From the NCBI RefSeq assembly GCF_006438925.1, contig NZ_RCZA01000007.1:352862-416861 (forward strand): a stretch of 64,000 bases of DNA. The letters run 5' to 3'. This stretch comes from Pseudomonas mandelii (GTDB taxonomy: Bacteria > Pseudomonadota > Gammaproteobacteria > Pseudomonadales > Pseudomonadaceae). This document shows, one piece after another, positions 8,701 through 18,100 of the stretch (its first letter is position 1; each line of letters starts with the position of its first letter). The position numbers were made by a program, and so were the translations under genes. Below the pieces are notes generated by a model. The model searched no databases. It was not told the origin of the DNA and saw only the letters and a list, made by a program, of their open reading frames with translations.

Positions 8701-8847
8701 GGTGAGCTCCAGTCACAAGGGATGTGGAGCTACGTTAATCCCGCATTGACCGGCAGAAAATAGCCAATTATTGGGAAGTTGAGGATGCCAATGGGACGCC
8801 TGCTGACGGCGCACTCGATTGCACCCGTTCCCATGATCTCCGAGCCC

Positions 8848-10290
8848 CTACGCTCGATTGCGCAGCCACTGCAAAAAACCCTTCTTCTGCACAACCCTAG
8901 GCGCTTCCTGAGTCAACGTCTGAGCCTTGTTCAAGCGGAAATCCAGCAACGCCTTCATCGCTTCGCTGATGTCATGCCGCGCATCCAGACACGGTTTGAG
9001 GTATTCCTTCTCGATCCGGTACAAGCTGCAGAACGTCTTGGCGCTGAAGTCCGCCGGTAGCGCCGTATCGGACAAAATACCGCCCTCGCCGATCACCTCA
9101 CCCGGCCCCATGCGCCCGGACTCGAACTTGACCCCGCCACGGCTCAGCTCCACCGACACGACACCGGATTCGATGATGAACAAATGATCGCTGACCTCCC
9201 CCCCCGGCAGGATCATTTCACCGGCGCGGAAGTTTTGCAGGGTCATGTTCTGGCTGAAGGTTTCTTTCTCTTCCTGACGCAGGGTCGAGAAAATATTCGA
9301 CGCATCCAGCAATGCCCGTGGCCGCGACAGGTTGGCAGGTGCATTGGGTTCGACGTTCGACAACAGGCTGACGCCGCTGGCCTGCAAGTGCCGGAACGCC
9401 AGGTCGAACAGCAGATTACGGACCATGCGCTTCTGGTCCATGGAGACCACGAAACCACTGATTTCGTATTCCACGCCGGTGGCGCTGGAGCCTTTCAACG
9501 CGACACACGGCGCCGGTTTGTTCAACAGATAGCGGCACCCTTGCATCGCCCGTTCCAGCGCGTCGATCACCGTTTGCGGACGAGCGTGCGGGCTCAGTTG
9601 CAGGCTGATGGATACGCCGAAAATGTCACTGGGCCGGCTGAAGTTGATGATCTTGGCCTTGGCCGCCAGGGAGTTGGGGATCACCGCCATGCTGCCTTGG
9701 GACGTTTGCAGGCGCGTCGCGCGCCAGTCGATGTCAATGACCCGGCCTTCGGTGCCGTCGATGGAGATCCAGTCATCCAGTTGATAGGGTTTGGTGGTGT
9801 TGAGGACGATCCCGGAGAACACGTCGCTGAGAGTACTTTGCAAGGCCAGGCCGACGATGATCGCCAATGCGCCAGAGGTCGCCAGCACGCCTTTGACCGG
9901 CAGATCGAGGACATACGCCAGAGCCGCGATGATCGCGATCAGGAAAATCACCGCGCCGAGCAAATCCTGCAACAAGCGCCCGGTGTGCCCGACCCGTTGC
10001 ATCATCACCGCGCCGATCAGCACCGTCAGGGTTCGTGCGCCGAACAGCCACCAGCCGATCTGCAAACCGGTGGCCGCCAGATGCAGCGGGATATTGTCGG
10101 CCCAAGGCGCCGGCTCCATGGGATTCATGCCCTCGTTGAACAGCAGCACGCTGAACAGCGAGTAAATCACCAGTCGTATGGCCAGTTTCCACTGGCTGCC
10201 ATTGGCACTGAGCAGGCGCCACAGCCCCAGATCGATAAGGATCAAAGCCATCGCGCAGAACAACGGGTGATCGGTGAGCAGTGACAGCAT
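8848..10290 (-). CDS. MscS-type mechanosensitive channel with cyclic-nucleotide-binding domain
   Basis: A 480-residue inner-membrane protein. Four or five N-terminal helices lead into the MscS pore and beta domain (VLATSGALAIIVGLALQS, then LDDWISIDGTEGRVIDIDWRATRL and AVIPNS). The C-terminal ~130 residues form a CRP-like cNMP-binding domain (FRAGEMILPGGEVSDHLFII, then GPGEVIGEGGIL). The frame runs on to 10383, but those codons lie in a REP repeat, so I chose ATG 10290, which has TGGAG upstream. Ligand gating is inferred from the domain architecture. Confidence 0.9.
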   Translation of the reverse strand: MLSLLTDHPLFCAMALILIDLGLWRLLSANGSQWKLAIRLVIYSLFSVLLFNEGMNPMEPAPWADNIPLHLAATGLQIGWWLFGARTLTVLIGAVMMQRVGHTGRLLQDLLGAVIFLIAIIAALAYVLDLPVKGVLATSGALAIIVGLALQSTLSDVFSGIVLNTTKPYQLDDWISIDGTEGRVIDIDWRATRLQTSQGSMAVIPNSLAAKAKIINFSRPSDIFGVSISLQLSPHARPQTVIDALERAMQGCRYLLNKPAPCVALKGSSATGVEYEISGFVVSMDQKRMVRNLLFDLAFRHLQASGVSLLSNVEPNAPANLSRPRALLDASNIFSTLRQEEKETFSQNMTLQNFRAGEMILPGGEVSDHLFIIESGVVSVELSRGGVKFESGRMGPGEVIGEGGILSDTALPADFSAKTFCSLYRIEKEYLKPCLDARHDISEAMKALLDFRLNKAQTLTQEAPRVVQKKGFLQWLRNRA

Positions 10291-10335
10291 CAAGCAACTC
10301 CAGCAAGGACCAGTGGCGCAAACTTCGCACGGATT

Positions 10336-10410
10336 GTAGGAGCTGGCGAAGCCTGCGATCTTTTGGCGATCTATAAAGATCAAAAGATCGCAGCCTTCGG
10401 CAGCTCCTAC
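10336..10410. repeat. Inverted REP pair
   Basis: Arms GTAGGAGCTGGCGAAGCCTG... (10336-10365) and the near-inverse ending CAGCTCCTAC (10381-10410). It separates the channel gene from ycaC. Confidence 0.8.
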
Positions 10411-10431
10411 AAGGGGCGATGTGCGTCGGGG

Positions 10432-11058
10432 TTACTTGCTGCTGGTCAGCGCGTTGTAGCTGGTAAACAGGTTGCGGTAATCCGGGATGTGGTTGGAGAA
10501 CAAGGTGCCCAAGCCTTCCACGTCGTTGCGCCAGTCGCGATGCAGTTCACAGGCCAGGCCGAACCAGGTCATCAATTGCGCGCCGGAGGCCGACATGCGG
10601 TCCCAGGCCGATTGACGGGTCAGTTCATTGAAGGTGCCGGAGGCGTCTGTCACCACGAACACCTCGAAGCCTTCAGCCAGTGCCGACAGCGCCGGGAACG
10701 CCACGCACACTTCGGTCACCACGCCGGCGATGATCAGTTGTTTCTTGCCGGTGGCCTTGATCGCCTTGACGAAGTCTTCGTTGTCCCAGGCATTGATCTG
10801 GCCAGGACGGGCGATGTACGGCGCGTCGGGGAACAGCGCCTTGAGCTCGGGCACCAGCGGGCCGTTGGGGCCGGTTTCGAAACTGGTGGTGAGAATGGTC
10901 GGCAACTTGAAGTACTTGGCCAGGTCAGCCAGGGCCAGCACGTTGTTCTTGAAACGGTCCGGCTCGATGTCGCGCACCAGAGAAAGCAGACCCGCCTGGT
11001 GATCGACCAACAGAACGGCGGCGTTATCCTTGTCGAGACGTTTGTAAGAGGTAGTCAT
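10432..11058 (-). CDS. ycaC: Isochorismatase-family hydrolase, YcaC-like
   Basis: A 208-residue cysteine hydrolase of the isochorismatase superfamily, closest in layout to YcaC. The catalytic set is visible: Asp19 in LLVDHQAGLL, a lysine further on, and the nucleophilic Cys near residue 118 in GVVTEVCVAF after the cis-peptide region. Length matches the 208 residues usual for YcaC. The true substrate of this family is unsettled. It stands alone, flanked by a REP pair and followed upstream by the pirin gene, which is on the same strand but 128 bases away. Confidence 0.85.
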   Translation of the reverse strand: MTTSYKRLDKDNAAVLLVDHQAGLLSLVRDIEPDRFKNNVLALADLAKYFKLPTILTTSFETGPNGPLVPELKALFPDAPYIARPGQINAWDNEDFVKAIKATGKKQLIIAGVVTEVCVAFPALSALAEGFEVFVVTDASGTFNELTRQSAWDRMSASGAQLMTWFGLACELHRDWRNDVEGLGTLFSNHIPDYRNLFTSYNALTSSK

Positions 11059-11186
11059 GGGAGTAATCCTCGCTTTTTATCGATGCCGAACGGGCCGGCG
11101 TTAGAGAAACCTGATAGTTCGTTAAAACGCGACCAAGCAAGGGTAGTCGCCCTCGTCCGTCACGCCACAGCGTTACAACAATGAGC

Positions 11187-12053
11187 TCAACCGCTCATCC
11201 GACCGAACCGGCCTGACTGGAAGTCAGCAAAGGCCTGGTGGATTTCCTGCTCGCTGTTCATCACGAACGGACCGTGACCGACGATCGGCTCGTCGATCGG
11301 CTCGCCACTGAGCAGCAATACGACGGCATCGTTATTGGCTTCCAGGCTGAGCTGCTGGCCATTGCGTTCGAACAACGCCAACTGCCCTTCGCGCACCAGT
11401 TCCACACCGTTGACCTGAACCGTGCCACGCAACACTACAAGTGCCGTGTTACGACCTTCGTGCAGGTCCAGGGTCAGCAACTTGCCACCGTTGAGGCGCA
11501 GGTCCCAGACGTCAATCGGGGTAAACGTACGCGCCGGGCCGGTGTGGCCGTCGAACTCACCGGCGATCAAGCGCAGGCTGCCGGCCTGGTCCTTGAGCGC
11601 GATGCTCGGGATGTCGCCATCGAGAATCGTCTGGTAACCGGCGTCGGCCATCTTGTCCTTGGCCGGCAGGTTGACCCACAGCTGAACCATTTCCAGGGTG
11701 CCGCCGGTTTTGGCGAAACCTTCGGAGTGGAACTCTTCGTGGAGGATCCCCGAGGCTGCGGTCATCCATTGCACGTCGCCCGGCCCGATCTTGCCGCCGC
11801 TGCCGGTGGAATCGCGGTGTTCCAGCTCGCCCTTGTAGACGATGGTCACCGTCTCGAAACCGCGGTGTGGATGCTGGCCAACGCCACGACGCTCGGTGGT
11901 CGGGGTGAATTCAGCGGGACCGGCGTGATCGAGCAGCAAAAACGGGCTGATGTGTTTGCCCAGGTTGTCGTAGGAAAACAGCGTGCGAACCGGAAAACCG
12001 TCGCCGACCCAATGGGTCCGTGGGCTGGTGTAGATACCGATGATGTTTTTCAT
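11187..12053 (-). CDS. Pirin-family protein
   Basis: A 288-residue bicupin of the pirin family. The N-terminal cupin holds the metal ligands (HPHRGFETVTIVY and later EEFHSEGF), and the C-terminal cupin is degenerate. Bacterial pirins have been reported as quercetinases or as regulators of pyruvate metabolism. ATG 12053 is preceded by GGAGGCGGA, so I use it rather than the 12089 start. It is divergent from a LysR gene that probably controls it. Confidence 0.88.
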   Translation of the reverse strand: MKNIIGIYTSPRTHWVGDGFPVRTLFSYDNLGKHISPFLLLDHAGPAEFTPTTERRGVGQHPHRGFETVTIVYKGELEHRDSTGSGGKIGPGDVQWMTAASGILHEEFHSEGFAKTGGTLEMVQLWVNLPAKDKMADAGYQTILDGDIPSIALKDQAGSLRLIAGEFDGHTGPARTFTPIDVWDLRLNGGKLLTLDLHEGRNTALVVLRGTVQVNGVELVREGQLALFERNGQQLSLEANNDAVVLLLSGEPIDEPIVGHGPFVMNSEQEIHQAFADFQSGRFGRMSG

Positions 12054-12139
12054 TCCGCCTCCGAATCTGGTGTGTGACGCGATGGACAAAGCTTAAAACT
12101 GAACCCTTTGATGCACTAGACTGCAAAAATCAGCCTTAG

Positions 12140-12157
12140 CGTTCTATATGGAGAACG
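12140..12157. promoter_or_regulatory. Inverted repeat overlapping the LysR ribosome site
   Basis: CGTTCT-ATATGG-AGAACG, perfect 6-base arms, directly abutting the LysR start at 12158 and containing its GGAG. It could serve as an autoregulatory operator in the pirin/LysR divergent gap. Confidence 0.4.
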
Positions 12158-13066
12158 ATGGTGGAAGACCTCAACACCCTCTACTACTTCACCCAAGTGG
12201 TGGAACACCACGGTTTCGCCCCGGCCGGTCGGGCGCTGGACATGCCCAAGTCGAAGCTGAGCCGGCGCATTGCCGAGCTCGAAGAGCGCCTCGGCGTACG
12301 CCTGCTACATCGCACCAGCCGGCATTGTTCACTGACGGAAATCGGTCAGGCCTATTACCAGCGTTGCCTGGCGATGCGCGTGGAAGCGGAAAGCGCTGCC
12401 GAACTGATCGAACGCAACCGCTCCGAACCCCAGGGCCTGGTGCGCATCAGTTGCCCGACCGCGCTGCTCAACTCCTGGGTCGGGCCGATGTTGACCCGCT
12501 ACATGCTCAAGTACCCGCTGGTGGAATTGTTCATCGAGAGCACCAACCGCCGAGTCGACTTGATCCACGAGGGTTTCGACATCGCCCTGCGGGTGCGCTT
12601 TCCGCCGCTGGAAAACACCGACATGGTGATGAAGGTGCTCGGCAACAGCACCCAATGCCTGGTGGGCAGTCCGGCCTTCGTGCCGCGCCTGTCATCACCG
12701 GCCTCCCCGGCTGACCTCAGCGGGTTGCCGAGCCTGCACTGGGGTGCGGCGCAGCGTGAATATCAGTGGGAATTGTTTGGGGCGGACGGCGCCAGCGCGG
12801 TGATCCGACATGCGCCACGAATGGTCACCGATGACCTGTTGGCGCTACGGCATGCCGTGGTGGCCGGGATCGGCATCGCTCACCTGCCCAGCGTGGTGGT
12901 GCGCGATGACATTACCGCAGGACGCCTGGTGGAACTGGTACCGGGCTGGGCCCCCAAGTGCGGGATCGTGCATGCCATCTTCCCGTCACGCCGTGGGCTG
13001 CTGCCGTCGGTGCGCGCATTGATCGACTTTCTGGGAGAGGAATTCAGCCACAGCGATATTGCCTAG
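12158..13066 (+). CDS. LysR-family transcriptional regulator
   Basis: A 302-residue LTTR. The N-terminal winged helix-turn-helix is clear (LYYFTQVVEHHGFAPAGRAL through PKSKLSRRIAELEERLGVRLLHR), followed by the effector-binding periplasmic-protein-like fold (LVRISCPTALLNSW onward). It is divergent from pirin with a 104-base gap, the usual arrangement for a regulator and its target. The sequence resembles the branch often found beside pirin genes. The inducer is unknown. Confidence 0.92.
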   Translation: MVEDLNTLYYFTQVVEHHGFAPAGRALDMPKSKLSRRIAELEERLGVRLLHRTSRHCSLTEIGQAYYQRCLAMRVEAESAAELIERNRSEPQGLVRISCPTALLNSWVGPMLTRYMLKYPLVELFIESTNRRVDLIHEGFDIALRVRFPPLENTDMVMKVLGNSTQCLVGSPAFVPRLSSPASPADLSGLPSLHWGAAQREYQWELFGADGASAVIRHAPRMVTDDLLALRHAVVAGIGIAHLPSVVVRDDITAGRLVELVPGWAPKCGIVHAIFPSRRGLLPSVRALIDFLGEEFSHSDIA

Positions 13067-13084
13067 AAGCCCGTACACACTCCA

Positions 13085-13217
13085 TGTAGCAGCTGGCGAA
13101 GCCTGCGTTCGGCTGCGCAGCAGTCGTGAATCCTGAGCACTAGGTTTTCCTGACACACCCCGTTGTCTGGTTTCACGACTGCTTCGCAGCCGAACGCAGG
13201 CTTCGCCAGCTGCTACA
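13085..13217. repeat. Long inverted repeat, 46-base arms
   Basis: Arms at 13085-13130 and 13172-13217 are inverse complements at 45 of 46 positions, around a 41-base centre. The outer parts are the GCTGGCGAAGCCTGCG REP type; the inner part (TTCGGCTGCG-CAGTCGTGAA) is an extended variant not in the other pairs of this window. Transcribed, it would fold into a very stable hairpin. Confidence 0.9.
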
Positions 13218-13315
13218 GGTTGCGTAACGACAGAGGGCTGGCGGAGTTTTTATTTCGGACATAATATCGATCGAGATTACAAACATAATATTCACTCCCA
13301 ACCGAGGACATTCCC

Positions 13316-13855
13316 ATGCAAAGCCCGACCCGCGAAGCCACGCTCGCCCAATGGATCGCCCAGGAACAGGCCATGCGCGCCCGTCTCGCCGGCCCCGGCA
13401 GTTTGTCCATGGCCGAGGTCAGCGCCCTGTCACCCGCCGAGTTTTTCGAAGGCATCGGCAACGGTGAACTGCCCTCGCCACCCATCGGCACGCTGATGGA
13501 CTTCATACCGATCGAATGGTCCGCCGGAATGTTCATCTTTCAGGGCACGCCGGATTCACGGCATTACAACCCGTTGGGCAGCGTGCATGGCGGCTATGCC
13601 GCGACGTTGCTGGATTCGTGCATGGGCTGTGCGATTCATACGCAGCTGAAGAAGGGTCAGGGTTATACGACGCTGGATTTGCGAATCAGCTATGTTCGTG
13701 CGCTGAACGGTGCCAGCGGACCGGTGCGGGCCGAGGGCAAGATTGTTCATCTGGGGCGCTCGACGGCGTTGGCCGAGGGGCGGATTTATGACGTGGATGG
13801 GCGGTTGTATGCGACGGGGTCGACCACCTGCATGATTCTTGAGAATCGGGGATAG
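13316..13855 (+). CDS. PaaI-family thioesterase (hotdog fold)
   Basis: A 179-residue hotdog protein. The catalytic region HGGYAATLLDSCMG matches the PaaI/YdiI type, in which an acid residue on the central helix activates water to cleave acyl- or aryl-CoA thioesters. The protein carries a ~50-residue N-terminal extension typical of pseudomonad members. It lies between two inverted repeats and has no operon partners, so the physiological thioester is not indicated. Confidence 0.88.
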   Translation: MQSPTREATLAQWIAQEQAMRARLAGPGSLSMAEVSALSPAEFFEGIGNGELPSPPIGTLMDFIPIEWSAGMFIFQGTPDSRHYNPLGSVHGGYAATLLDSCMGCAIHTQLKKGQGYTTLDLRISYVRALNGASGPVRAEGKIVHLGRSTALAEGRIYDVDGRLYATGSTTCMILENRG

Positions 13856-13862
13856 AGCTTAA

Positions 13863-13957
13863 GATCAAAAAATCGCAGCCTCGTTTCACTCGACAGCTCC
13901 TACAAGGGTTTGCGTACTCTGTAGGAGCTGTCGAGTGAAACGAGGCTGCGATCTTTC
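13863..13957. repeat. Inverted REP pair
   Basis: Arms about 13863-13903 and 13921-13957 around GTAGGAGCTGTCGAGTGAAA, a variant with TCGAGTGAAACGAGG in the stem. It is located between the thioesterase and dkgB. Confidence 0.85.
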
Positions 13958-14062
13958 GACTCATGACTTGCGGTAAACATTGCTTTGCCCCACCAGCGGT
14001 TTTTCCCATGGGTGCGGACGCGGATACTCGTGCCCATTCCCACTGCAACCCTGGAGTCATTG

Positions 14063-14866
14063 ATGTCTATTCCCGCATTCGGCCTTGGTACTTTTCGCTT
14101 GCAAGGCCAGGTGGTCATCGATTCGGTGAGCACCGGCCTGGAACTGGGCTATCGAGTCATCGATACCGCGCAAATCTACGAGAACGAAGCCGAGGTCGGC
14201 GAGGCCATTGCCGCCAGCGGCATCGCCCGTGACGAGTTGTTCATCACCAGCAAGATCTGGGTTGCCAACTTCGCCAGGGATCGCCTGATCGACAGCCTCA
14301 AGGAAAGCCTGCAAAAGCTGCAAACCGATTACCTGGACCTGACCCTCATCCATTGGCCGTCCCCGGAAGATCAGGTGCCGGTCGAGGAATTCATGGGCGC
14401 CCTGCTCGAAGCCAAACAACTGGGCCTGACCCGGCAGATCGGTGTGTCCAACTTCACCGTCGACCTGATGAAACAGGCGATCGCCGCGGTCGGTGCCGAA
14501 CACATCGCGACCAACCAGATCGAATTGCATCCCTACCTGCAAAACCGCAAGGTCGTCGAATTCGCGCAAAGCCAGGGCATCCAGATCACCTCGTACATGA
14601 CCCTCGCTTACGGCGAAGTGCTGAAAGACCCGGTGATCCAGCAGATCGCCGATCGCCTGCAGGCGACGCCGGCACAAGTCACCCTGGCCTGGGCCATGCA
14701 ATTGGGTTACGCAGTGATCCCCTCGTCGACCAAACGCGCCAACCTGCAAAGTAACCTGCACGCTCGCACACTGACCTTGAGCGACGCCGACATGGCGCTG
14801 ATCGCGGGCCTGGATCGTGACCATCGACTGACCAGCCCCAAAGGCATCGCGCCCCAGTGGGATTAA
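14063..14866 (+). CDS. dkgB: 2,5-diketo-D-gluconate reductase B, aldo/keto reductase
   Basis: A 267-residue NADPH-dependent aldo/keto reductase, the same length as E. coli DkgB and alike throughout (start SIPAFGLGTFRL, end GIAPQWD). Catalytic tetrad residues are visible: Asp in DTAQIYENE with the nearby Tyr, Lys in ITSKIWV, and His in LIHWPSP. The cofactor loop is PSSTKRANLQSNL. Start ATG 14063 (CTGGAG upstream) was preferred over 13985. It reduces 2,5-diketogluconate and small aldehydes such as methylglyoxal. It converges on the sensor kinase gene, with only 3 bases between the stops. Confidence 0.93.
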   Translation: MSIPAFGLGTFRLQGQVVIDSVSTGLELGYRVIDTAQIYENEAEVGEAIAASGIARDELFITSKIWVANFARDRLIDSLKESLQKLQTDYLDLTLIHWPSPEDQVPVEEFMGALLEAKQLGLTRQIGVSNFTVDLMKQAIAAVGAEHIATNQIELHPYLQNRKVVEFAQSQGIQITSYMTLAYGEVLKDPVIQQIADRLQATPAQVTLAWAMQLGYAVIPSSTKRANLQSNLHARTLTLSDADMALIAGLDRDHRLTSPKGIAPQWD

Positions 14867-14869
14867 GCG

Positions 14870-17800
14870 TCAGTCTCGCTTGAGGCCCTGATCCAGGCGT
14901 GCCATGGCGTGTTGCAATTGATCGACGGCCTCGTCGATCAACGGCGCGCGCCCTTCGGCGCAGGCACGCTCCAGATGTTCGCAGCACTCGATCAAACGTT
15001 TTGCACGAACCATCCGCGCACCACCTTTGATGCGGTGCGCCAGGTCTTGCAGCCGGTGACGATTGCCACTGACGTGCGCTGCAAGCAGATCATCGCGATC
15101 GTAGCGATTGGTCTCGGCCAGTTCGCGCAACAACTGATTGATCAGCGTCCGGTCTTCACCGACGTAGAGCTCCAGGCCGGTCAAGTCGATCTCGGACGTT
15201 GCTTGCTCTTCAACCGGCGCTGGCGGCTCATTCACAAATCGGGACGCCAGCCAGGCACTCAAATCTGCCAGCCGGATCGGTTTGAACAGACAGTCGTCCA
15301 TGCCCGCTTCAAGGCAGCGGATCTTTTCCTCCGGCTGCGCATTGGCGCTAAACCCAAGAATCAGCGTGGGTGGCAAGCCATTAGCGCGCTCTTCATCGCG
15401 TATCGCACCCGCCAATTCATAACCATTGACCACCGGCATGTTGCAATCGGTGATGACCAGATCGAGCTCATGCTCGCGCCACTTCGCGAGACCACGCTCG
15501 CCATCCTCAACCTCCAGCACCCGATGCCCCAGGTAGCTCAGCTGCCGTGAGAGCAACAATCGATTGGCCGGGTAATCGTCGACCACCAGAATCGTCAGTA
15601 GCCGAGTGGCCACCTGCAATCCGCTATCCACCCACTCGCCGCAGGTCAACGGTTGCAACGCAATCAGATCAAAGCTGATGTCGACCTGCGTACCCAGTCC
15701 GAGGATGCTGTCGAACTGCAATCGGCCGCCCATCTTTTCGCACAGAGTGCGGCTGATCACCAGTCCCAGACCGGAGCCAGTGTGGCCTGACTGCTGGCTG
15801 TTGCCGGCCTGCACGAACGGGCTGAACAGTCGTTGCTGATCGACGACACTGACACCGATGCCGCTGTCCTCAATACGCACACTGACGGCCAGATGCCCCG
15901 ACACACCGGGCTCTACTCGCAGTGTCAGACTCACCTCACCTTCACGGGTGAACTTGATCGCATTGCTCAGCAGATTGGACAGCACCTGCTTGAAGCGCGT
16001 GGGGTCGACTAACACGTCACGATCGCTGTGTTCGGCCAATTCGACCCGCCACTGCAAGTTTTTCTGCCGTGCCAGGCCTTCGAAAACCCGACACACCGAC
16101 TCCACCAGCGTGCGTAGATTGGCCCGCTCAGGGGTCAGCGACAAATGCCCGGACTCGATGCGGGCGATGTCCAGGATATCGCCGATCAACGCCAGCAATT
16201 GCTGCGCAGCATTGGATGCCACTTCGATGGCGGAGCGATCAGTGAAGCCCTCTTCCGCTCGCTTCAGCGCCAGTTCGAGCATGCCGATCAGGGCATTCAT
16301 CGGTGTGCGGATTTCATGACTCATGGTCGCCAGAAAGGTGGTTTTGGCGCGGTTGGCATCATCGGCGGCGTTCTTGGCATCCTGCAATTGCCCGAGCAGT
16401 TGTTGGCGTTGAGTTATCTGCCGACGCTGCCAGGCAATCCAGGCCAGTGCGAGCAACAGCAAAGCGCCCGCAGCGGCAAACGCCTGGAGAATGCCTTGGC
16501 GATGACGCAGCCAGTAGCTGTCATCGACTACCACATCATTGCTCCAGCGGGCTAACAGCTCATCCATCTCCTGGGGCGAAATGCTCAGCAGTGCCTTGTT
16601 CAGAATCGAGTGCAACTCCAGCGCACCACGGCTGGTGGCCAGAGCGATACGCGCCGGTTCATCACCCACGGTGCTGCTGATCCGCAGACGCTCGCGGTAT
16701 TGCCGGGTGATCAGATACCGAGCCACGATCAATGAGCTGACTGCCCCGTCGACCTGGCCCTTGATCACCCATTCCATACCCTGCGCCGGACTCTGCACTT
16801 CGACCAGACGTACATTGGGCGCCCGAGCGCGGATGAACCCGAGCAACGGATGACCGCGATAAATTGCCAGGCGTTTACCGGCCATGTCATCCAGGGTCCT
16901 GGGGCTTCCCGGGGTGGTCGCACTGACCAGTACAAACGGATTGTTCAAGTAGGCCCGAGTGAAACGCATTTCGACTTCGCGTTCGATACCGGGCGTGACC
17001 ACAGGTAACACGTCGATCTTGCCGTCCTTGAGTTGCTGGATCTGCTGATCGAGGGAGTCACCCCGCTGCACCTTGAAGGTCAAGCCGCTGCGCTGGCTGA
17101 TCAGCGTCAGCAATTGCGCGGTCAACCCGCTGAGTTGTCCCTGTGCATCGTAAAAAGTCAGCGGTGCAAAGCTCTCGACGGCACCCACTTCCACCGTCGG
17201 ATGTTGATCCAGCCAACGTTGTTCACTGGCGCTCAAACGTACTCGTTCTTGACCCGCCATGTTGGCTCTTCCGGCACTCCAGCGCTGCTCGATGGCCGTG
17301 CGCTGATCCATGGGAATCGCCGCCAGAGCCTTATCGACAATGCTCTTCAGACGAGGGTTGCCCCGACTGAAGGCAAAGCCGAACGGATTGGCGTCCAAGC
17401 CGGAAGGCCCTACCAGGCGTACGTTACTGAGGTAGTTGTTATTGATGAGGTAATTGGCGCTGATGAAGTCCCCGAGGTACACATCATCCTGCCCGAACGC
17501 CACCGCCCCGATCGCATCGAGTGCCGAGGGGTAGCGTTGCAAGCTCGCATCGGGATAGAAGGCTTCGACAGTCTGCGCCTGCAGATAGTCATCGACCATG
17601 GCGATGCGTTTGCCGGCGAGGTCGACGGGCACCTGTTCGTCCAGCCGCGTGACCAGCATTGGCTGATCTTCAGCATAAGCAGTGGATCGGGTCAGCTCGG
17701 GATCGGCCGCTTCGTAATTGTTGGACGTGCCGAGCAGGTCCAGATCATCGTGTTTGAGGGCATCCATGGCCGCCTCGCGCGTGCGATAACGAAGCACGTC

Positions 17801-18088
17801 GATTTTTACATGCAGCAGTTGCCCCAACAGCGCGGCATAGTCTGCGGTAATGCCTTCCAGCTCATCAACGTTTCGCGTGATCTCGAACGGCGGGTAGTCC
17901 GGCCCCGACACCCCGAGGCGCAAGACTCGTTTGCCACGCAACCACTGCCAGTCTTTTTCACCCAGCTGGACCTGATAACCCTCCACCGCGGAACGCCCCA
18001 GCACATGCAAAAGCTTTGGCTCATCGGCCGCCGTCACCGGTGCTGCCAGTCCACAGAACAGCAACAGGGCCCACAAACAATCGCGCAT
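14870..18088 (-). CDS. BvgS/EvgS-like hybrid sensor histidine kinase
   Basis: About 1072 residues. In order: a signal peptide; two periplasmic solute-binding (SBP_bac_3) modules at about 25-270 and 275-525; one membrane helix (AAGALLLLALAWIAW) near 540; a short linker without an evident PAS; HisKA (FLATMSHEIRTPMNALIG); HATPase (NLLSNAIKFT, DSGIGV, GSGLGLVIS); a receiver (ILVVDDYPANR, VITDCNMPVVNG); and a C-terminal HPt (LAHRIKGGA). This is the full His-Asp-His relay that ends on a BvgA-type regulator. I use ATG 18088; a GTG at 18100 directly follows the regulator stop. The gene is just downstream of that regulator, in one operon. Confidence 0.93.
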   Translation of the reverse strand: MRDCLWALLLFCGLAAPVTAADEPKLLHVLGRSAVEGYQVQLGEKDWQWLRGKRVLRLGVSGPDYPPFEITRNVDELEGITADYAALLGQLLHVKIDVLRYRTREAAMDALKHDDLDLLGTSNNYEAADPELTRSTAYAEDQPMLVTRLDEQVPVDLAGKRIAMVDDYLQAQTVEAFYPDASLQRYPSALDAIGAVAFGQDDVYLGDFISANYLINNNYLSNVRLVGPSGLDANPFGFAFSRGNPRLKSIVDKALAAIPMDQRTAIEQRWSAGRANMAGQERVRLSASEQRWLDQHPTVEVGAVESFAPLTFYDAQGQLSGLTAQLLTLISQRSGLTFKVQRGDSLDQQIQQLKDGKIDVLPVVTPGIEREVEMRFTRAYLNNPFVLVSATTPGSPRTLDDMAGKRLAIYRGHPLLGFIRARAPNVRLVEVQSPAQGMEWVIKGQVDGAVSSLIVARYLITRQYRERLRISSTVGDEPARIALATSRGALELHSILNKALLSISPQEMDELLARWSNDVVVDDSYWLRHRQGILQAFAAAGALLLLALAWIAWQRRQITQRQQLLGQLQDAKNAADDANRAKTTFLATMSHEIRTPMNALIGMLELALKRAEEGFTDRSAIEVASNAAQQLLALIGDILDIARIESGHLSLTPERANLRTLVESVCRVFEGLARQKNLQWRVELAEHSDRDVLVDPTRFKQVLSNLLSNAIKFTREGEVSLTLRVEPGVSGHLAVSVRIEDSGIGVSVVDQQRLFSPFVQAGNSQQSGHTGSGLGLVISRTLCEKMGGRLQFDSILGLGTQVDISFDLIALQPLTCGEWVDSGLQVATRLLTILVVDDYPANRLLLSRQLSYLGHRVLEVEDGERGLAKWREHELDLVITDCNMPVVNGYELAGAIRDEERANGLPPTLILGFSANAQPEEKIRCLEAGMDDCLFKPIRLADLSAWLASRFVNEPPAPVEEQATSEIDLTGLELYVGEDRTLINQLLRELAETNRYDRDDLLAAHVSGNRHRLQDLAHRIKGGARMVRAKRLIECCEHLERACAEGRAPLIDEAVDQLQHAMARLDQGLKRD

Positions 18089-18100
18089 GATCGGGCTCAC

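Noticed and set aside
8266..8763. Long plus-strand frames opposite the AhpD-like gene and similar long antisense frames throughout
   Set aside because: They mirror real genes in high-GC DNA, have arginine- and histidine-rich nonsense compositions and lack ribosome sites.
10291..10383. Extended start of the mechanosensitive channel
   Set aside because: The extra codons translate a REP repeat (QKIAGFASSY); the true start is at 10290.
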